A DNA stretch of 64,000 nucleotides. It comes from DASQMT01 sp963827335. Its GTDB lineage: Bacteria > Actinomycetota > Thermoleophilia > Solirubrobacterales > Solirubrobacteraceae. This document shows positions 60,874-64,000 of the stretch, one piece after another (positions within the stretch are counted from its first letter, which is position 1; the number at the start of each line of letters is the position of its first letter). Location of the stretch: contig CAWHAP010000010.1 of the NCBI GenBank assembly GCA_963827335.1, forward strand, positions 62,001-126,000, read 5' to 3'. A program made the position numbers and the translations under genes. The notes beneath the pieces were generated by a model, which saw only the letters and a program-made list of their open reading frames with translations, searched no databases and was not told the DNA's origin.

Positions 60874-62238
60874 ATGGAGCAGGTCGGCGAGCGCGTGGTG
60901 GCGCGCGAGCAGGACGAGCAGGAGCTGGCGCGACCGGCCCCCGCGCCGCCGCGGGACGCGCGGATCGCCATGGCGGCCGCCATGGGCAACCAGGCCTTCG
61001 GCGCGCTCGTGGCCTCGGGCGGCGTGATCGCGCGCGACCCGGGCCCGGGCGCCACGGCCGCGCCGCCGGCGGCGGCCGCGACGTGGGACGCCCCGGACTT
61101 CGGCCTCGCCACGCAGACCCTCCAGGCGCGCTCCGCCTGCCACCGGATCGAGTCCGAGGCCCGCCGGCTCGAGCTCGCCGGCTTCGACGGGATGGCGATC
61201 TACGGCGAGGAGGCGCGCTCCTGGGCCGAGTCGATGGGCGGCGCCATGCGGCCGCTCACCGCGCGCGAGGCGACGCAGCTCACCGAGTTCGGGGTGGAGT
61301 TCAAGGCCGAGCAGGACAAGGCGGTCCGCAAGGTCGCCGAGGCGCTCGTCGCGCAGCTCACGAAGTGGATCGACGCCAAGCCGATCTCGGACGAGGACCT
61401 GTTCGAGCTGCGCGAGACGGTCCACCACCAGTTCGTGCGGAGCGTCGACACGGACGTCCTCTCCCAGACCGTCGAGCTGGTCGGGAAGGCCGAGGAGCTC
61501 ATCGGCGAGGTCGCGAAGTGGGGCAAGCGCGCCGAGAACGCCAAGCACGTCATCGCGCAGGCGAAGAAGCTCGAGGACATCAACAAGGGGATCAAGGAGA
61601 TCTCCGACAAGGTCGGCGAGGTCAAGAAGGTCCTCGAGCTGGCGCAGAACATCGGCAAGATGACCGGCGCGCTCGGCAAGACGCCCGGCGGCGTGGACGA
61701 CATCGGCGCGATGGAGGCGGCGCTCGACGTCGCCGACTTCGCCGTCTCCAAGCTCGAGGTGCCCGGCTTCAAGCAGCTGTGGGACGGCTACATCTTCAAG
61801 GCCGCGAAGATCTGCCTCAAGCAGCTCCGGGCGCTCAAGGAGCAGCTCTACAAGGGGGATCGTGCGGAAGGCGTGCGCTTCTTCTTCGAGCAGAGCCGCG
61901 GGCGCGCGACGGCGCCGTCCATCAAGGACGCGTACTTCCACGGCGTCGACCCGTCGCAGCACTTCCCGGGAGGCCAGCCGATGCTCGACTTCATGTGGCG
62001 GCTGATGCGCGACCCGGATTCCGTGAGCTCGGTACCGGCTGGGATCGAGGACTTCTTCGTCGAGTGGCGCGACCAGATGAACGCGGGCGCGGGCGAGAAG
62101 CTGGAGTCGGACGACGACATCACCAACCTCTGGAACGTGTTCTCGCGTGAGCGCGCACCGAACATCGTCGGCTGGCTGCGGCGCAACCGCGACGAGGCCT
62201 GGGTCAAGCTGTACGGCGGGATGCCCAAGCCGGACTAG
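60874..62238 (+). CDS. Large helical protein of unknown function with a contractile-injection-system-like N-terminus
   Basis: 454 residues. The N-terminus (about 28-60) reads IAMAAAMGNQAFGALVAS followed by VIARDPGPG; this resembles the GN-x-A-x-x-x-L...-ARDP leader seen in actinobacterial proteins tied to extracellular contractile injection systems. A Pro/Ala linker follows. Residues about 80-290 are helical, rich in Lys and Glu (ELIGEVAKWGKRAENAKH, KKLEDINKGIKEISDKVGEV), probably coiled coil. The C-terminal 150 residues (FFFEQSRGRATAPSIKDAYF, WRDQMNAGAGEKLESDDD, VGWLRRNRDEAWVKLY) match no family I know. Lys-rich composition differs from the Arg-rich neighbours. No sheath or tube genes are in the window. 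Could be an effector, a baseplate-linked protein or something unrelated. Confidence 0.6.
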   Translation: MEQVGERVVAREQDEQELARPAPAPPRDARIAMAAAMGNQAFGALVASGGVIARDPGPGATAAPPAAAATWDAPDFGLATQTLQARSACHRIESEARRLELAGFDGMAIYGEEARSWAESMGGAMRPLTAREATQLTEFGVEFKAEQDKAVRKVAEALVAQLTKWIDAKPISDEDLFELRETVHHQFVRSVDTDVLSQTVELVGKAEELIGEVAKWGKRAENAKHVIAQAKKLEDINKGIKEISDKVGEVKKVLELAQNIGKMTGALGKTPGGVDDIGAMEAALDVADFAVSKLEVPGFKQLWDGYIFKAAKICLKQLRALKEQLYKGDRAEGVRFFFEQSRGRATAPSIKDAYFHGVDPSQHFPGGQPMLDFMWRLMRDPDSVSSVPAGIEDFFVEWRDQMNAGAGEKLESDDDITNLWNVFSRERAPNIVGWLRRNRDEAWVKLYGGMPKPD

Positions 62239-63572
62239 AACACGTTCGCGCTGAGCCAGTCGGCCGTGAAGTACAGGACGAACAGCGCGGCCACGAGCCA
62301 CATCAGCGGGTGCACGGCGCGTGCGCGGCCCTGGGCGATCACGACGAGCACGTAGCCGAGCACGCCGAAGCCGATCCCGGCGGCGATCGAGAACGTCATC
62401 GGGATGCCGGCGATCACGAGGAAGGCGGGGATCGCGTCCTCCGGCCGCGTCCAGTCGATGTCGCCGGCGATCCGGATCATGAGCGAGCCGACGAGCACGA
62501 GCGCGGCGGCGACGCCCGGGTGCACGAACGTGTCCTCGCCGCCGTACGGGACGCCCTGCCCGACGAGCGCGATGAGCGGCACGAAGAAGACGGCGAGGCC
62601 GAAGAGCGCGGCGGTCACGAGCGCGGTCCGGCCGGTGCGGCCGCCCTCGGCGATGCCGGCGCCGCTCTCGATGTAGGTCGTCACGCTCGAAGCGCCCATC
62701 GCGCCGCCCAGCGCGGCGGCGCCCGAGTCGACGAGCAGGAGCTGCCGCGTCCGCGGGACCTCGCCGCGCTCGTTCAGCAGCCCGGCGCTGCGGCCGAGCC
62801 CGACCGCGGTGCCGATGGTGTCGAAGAAGTCGGTCATGAACAGCGCGAAGATGACCGGGATCAGCGCCAGCGTGAGCGCGTCGCCGAGGTATGACGGGTC
62901 CAGCGCGTCGCCGATCGTCGAGAAGTCGCTGCCGTCCGGGATGCGCGCCACGGCGTCCGGCCCCTCCAGCACGCCGAAGATCAGGCCGAGCGCGACCGAG
63001 GCGAAGACGCCGAGGATGATCGCGCCGGGCACGTTGCGCACGGACAGCACGATCGCCACCGCGATGCCGCCCAGCGCGATCAGCGGCGGCCCGGCCGTGA
63101 GGTCGGCGATGCCGATGCCCGTCGCCGGGTCGTTGACGACGATGCCGCCCTCGCGGAAGCCGATCAGCGTGATGAACAGGCCGATCCCGACGCCGATCGC
63201 GAGCTTGAGCGAGAGCGGGACCGCGTGCATGATCGCCTCGCGCAGCCCGGCGAGCACGAGCACGACCGCGAGCAGGCCCTCGATCACCACGACGGCCATC
63301 CCCACCTGCCACGGCAGCCCGCGGCCGAGGATGATGTCGAAGGCCACGATCGCATTGATGCCGAGGCCGGGGGCGAGCGCGAACGGGAGGTTCGTGGCGA
63401 GCGCCATCGCCGCCGTGGCCACGCACGCCGACAGCGCCGTGGCGACGGCGACCGCGTCGAACGGCAGCCCCGCCGCCGACAGGATCGCCGGGTTGACGAA
63501 CAGGATGTAGGACATCGTGAGGAACGTCGCCACGCCGGCGCGCACCTCGGTGGCCGTCCCGGGCGCTCTCAT
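62235..63572 (-). CDS. NCS2-family purine permease, AzgA-like
   Basis: 445 residues with about 12-13 transmembrane segments. Proton-coupled uptake of adenine, guanine or hypoxanthine is expected of the AzgA-like group: TFLTMSYILFVNPAIL near 17, ALAPGLGINAIVAFD near 67, FALFMTDFFDTIGTAVGLG near 240, and GASSVTTYIESGAGIAEGG near 295. ATG 63572 with GAAGGGA upstream. Next to adenine deaminase and the M20 hydrolase, though on the other strand, so it most likely supplies purine bases. The stop shares CTAG with the preceding gene. Confidence 0.9.
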   Translation of the reverse strand: MRAPGTATEVRAGVATFLTMSYILFVNPAILSAAGLPFDAVAVATALSACVATAAMALATNLPFALAPGLGINAIVAFDIILGRGLPWQVGMAVVVIEGLLAVVLVLAGLREAIMHAVPLSLKLAIGVGIGLFITLIGFREGGIVVNDPATGIGIADLTAGPPLIALGGIAVAIVLSVRNVPGAIILGVFASVALGLIFGVLEGPDAVARIPDGSDFSTIGDALDPSYLGDALTLALIPVIFALFMTDFFDTIGTAVGLGRSAGLLNERGEVPRTRQLLLVDSGAAALGGAMGASSVTTYIESGAGIAEGGRTGRTALVTAALFGLAVFFVPLIALVGQGVPYGGEDTFVHPGVAAALVLVGSLMIRIAGDIDWTRPEDAIPAFLVIAGIPMTFSIAAGIGFGVLGYVLVVIAQGRARAVHPLMWLVAALFVLYFTADWLSANVF

Positions 63573-63611
63573 GTTCCCTTCATCTCCCGCCGCCAGGCTG
63601 GCCGCGCAAGG

Positions 63612-64000
63612 ATGCTCGCGGACGTGCAGGGACACATCGAGGACGCCGTCGTCGGCGCCGGGTACACGGGCCTGGCCGCCGTGATGGCGATCGAGACCGT
63701 GTTCCCGCCGATCCCGTCAGAGCTCGTCCTGCCGCTGGCCGGATTCCAGGTCGCCAAGGGCACGCTCGCGTTCGTACCCGCACTCGCGGCTTCGACCCTC
63801 GGGGCCGTGCTCGGCGCGCTCCTGCTGTACGCGATCGCACGCGTCGGCGGGCGCCGCGCGGTGCTGCGCCTGCACCCGCTGCTGCGGATCACCGAGCGTG
63901 ACATCGACCGCGCCGACCGCTGGTTCGACCGCCGCGCGGTCGCCATCGTGCTCTTCGGGCGGCTCGTCCCCGGCATCCGCAGCCTCGTCTCCGTCCCGGC
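63612..64000 (+). CDS. DedA-family (SNARE-associated) membrane protein, 5' part
   Basis: Starts ATG 63612 and runs off the window end after about 129 residues. Hydrophobic first half with the DedA mark ETVFPPIPSELVLPLAGF near 29-46, then LGALLLYAIARVGGRRAVL, and the conserved WFDRRAVAIVLFGRLVPGIR near 103-122, whose Arg and Pro are invariant in the family. DedA proteins are linked to lipid scrambling or proton-dependent membrane homeostasis. AAGG precedes the start. Confidence 0.9.
   Translation, partial: MLADVQGHIEDAVVGAGYTGLAAVMAIETVFPPIPSELVLPLAGFQVAKGTLAFVPALAASTLGAVLGALLLYAIARVGGRRAVLRLHPLLRITERDIDRADRWFDRRAVAIVLFGRLVPGIRSLVSVP

Noticed and set aside
59719..63426. 1235-residue antisense reading frame
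   Set aside because: It runs opposite to adenine deaminase and out of frame with the permease; its composition is that of a GC-driven shadow.

Overview
The window is very GC-rich, uses GTG starts heavily, and encodes an F420-type luciferase-like oxidoreductase, an IclR-type glycerol regulator, a WhiG/FliA-type sigma factor and several small proteins of a style I associate with Thermoleophilia. I infer an actinobacterium of the Solirubrobacterales (Conexibacter/Solirubrobacter/Patulibacter-like). Coding density is extreme: many co-directional genes overlap by GTGA, and six convergent pairs share one CTAG as both stop codons. About ten genes have a TANNNT box 6-9 bases before the start codon and no Shine-Dalgarno, so leaderless mRNAs look common.

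Layout. 1-9153: 3' end of a secreted protein (with indels), gnd, an aldo/keto reductase, a coupled pair of small unknown proteins, two FAD oxidases, a formaldehyde-dehydrogenase-type zinc enzyme and a lysophospholipid acyltransferase. 9154-22345: a glycerol/dihydroxyacetone block with dhaK, dhaL, two glycerol kinases, an IclR regulator with tandem operators, aquaglyceroporin, glpABC (glpA carries a +1 indel), and a three-part DhaM-HPr-Enzyme I fusion that would supply phosphate to DhaKL. 22360-30726: pgsA, an epimerase, a patatin, an alditol oxidase, a TetR-controlled exported amidohydrolase, an agmatinase-like ureohydrolase and a sigma factor.

30817-42370: a carbohydrate-use region (LLM enzyme, DUF4432 mutarotase-like protein, PfkB kinase, FGGY kinase, LacD-like aldolase, LacI regulator, mannose-6-phosphate-isomerase-like protein, ribose-type ABC transporter). 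It is interrupted by a 1.63-kb non-coding island (34957-36585). The island holds two inverted arrays of a 78-bp repeat, which flank hairpins built on the pentamer ACGTC. A compact 259-bp relative with long terminal inverted repeats and the same hairpin motif sits at 55979-56237. This repeat family is the most unusual thing in the window.

42374-47393: acetyltransferase, NTF2-like protein, a second AGPS-like FAD oxidase, creatininase-family protein, TIM-barrel epimerase and DeoR regulator, probably another small sugar or polyol pathway. 47419-55919: a chemoreceptor, a 3-hydroxyisobutyrate-dehydrogenase-like enzyme, a glutaryl-CoA-dehydrogenase-like enzyme with its GntR regulator, an SDR (with a -1 indel) behind a MerR-type promoter, a PLP decarboxylase and a LysR regulator. 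56305-64000: lipoprotein, NUDIX hydrolase, M20 amidohydrolase and adenine deaminase (nucleobase salvage), a helical protein with an injection-system-like N-terminus, a purine permease and the start of a DedA protein.

Four single-base indels in C/G runs suggest residual assembly error, so the frameshifts should not be read as gene decay without checking reads. No tRNA, rRNA, CRISPR array, insertion sequence or phage gene was recognised.
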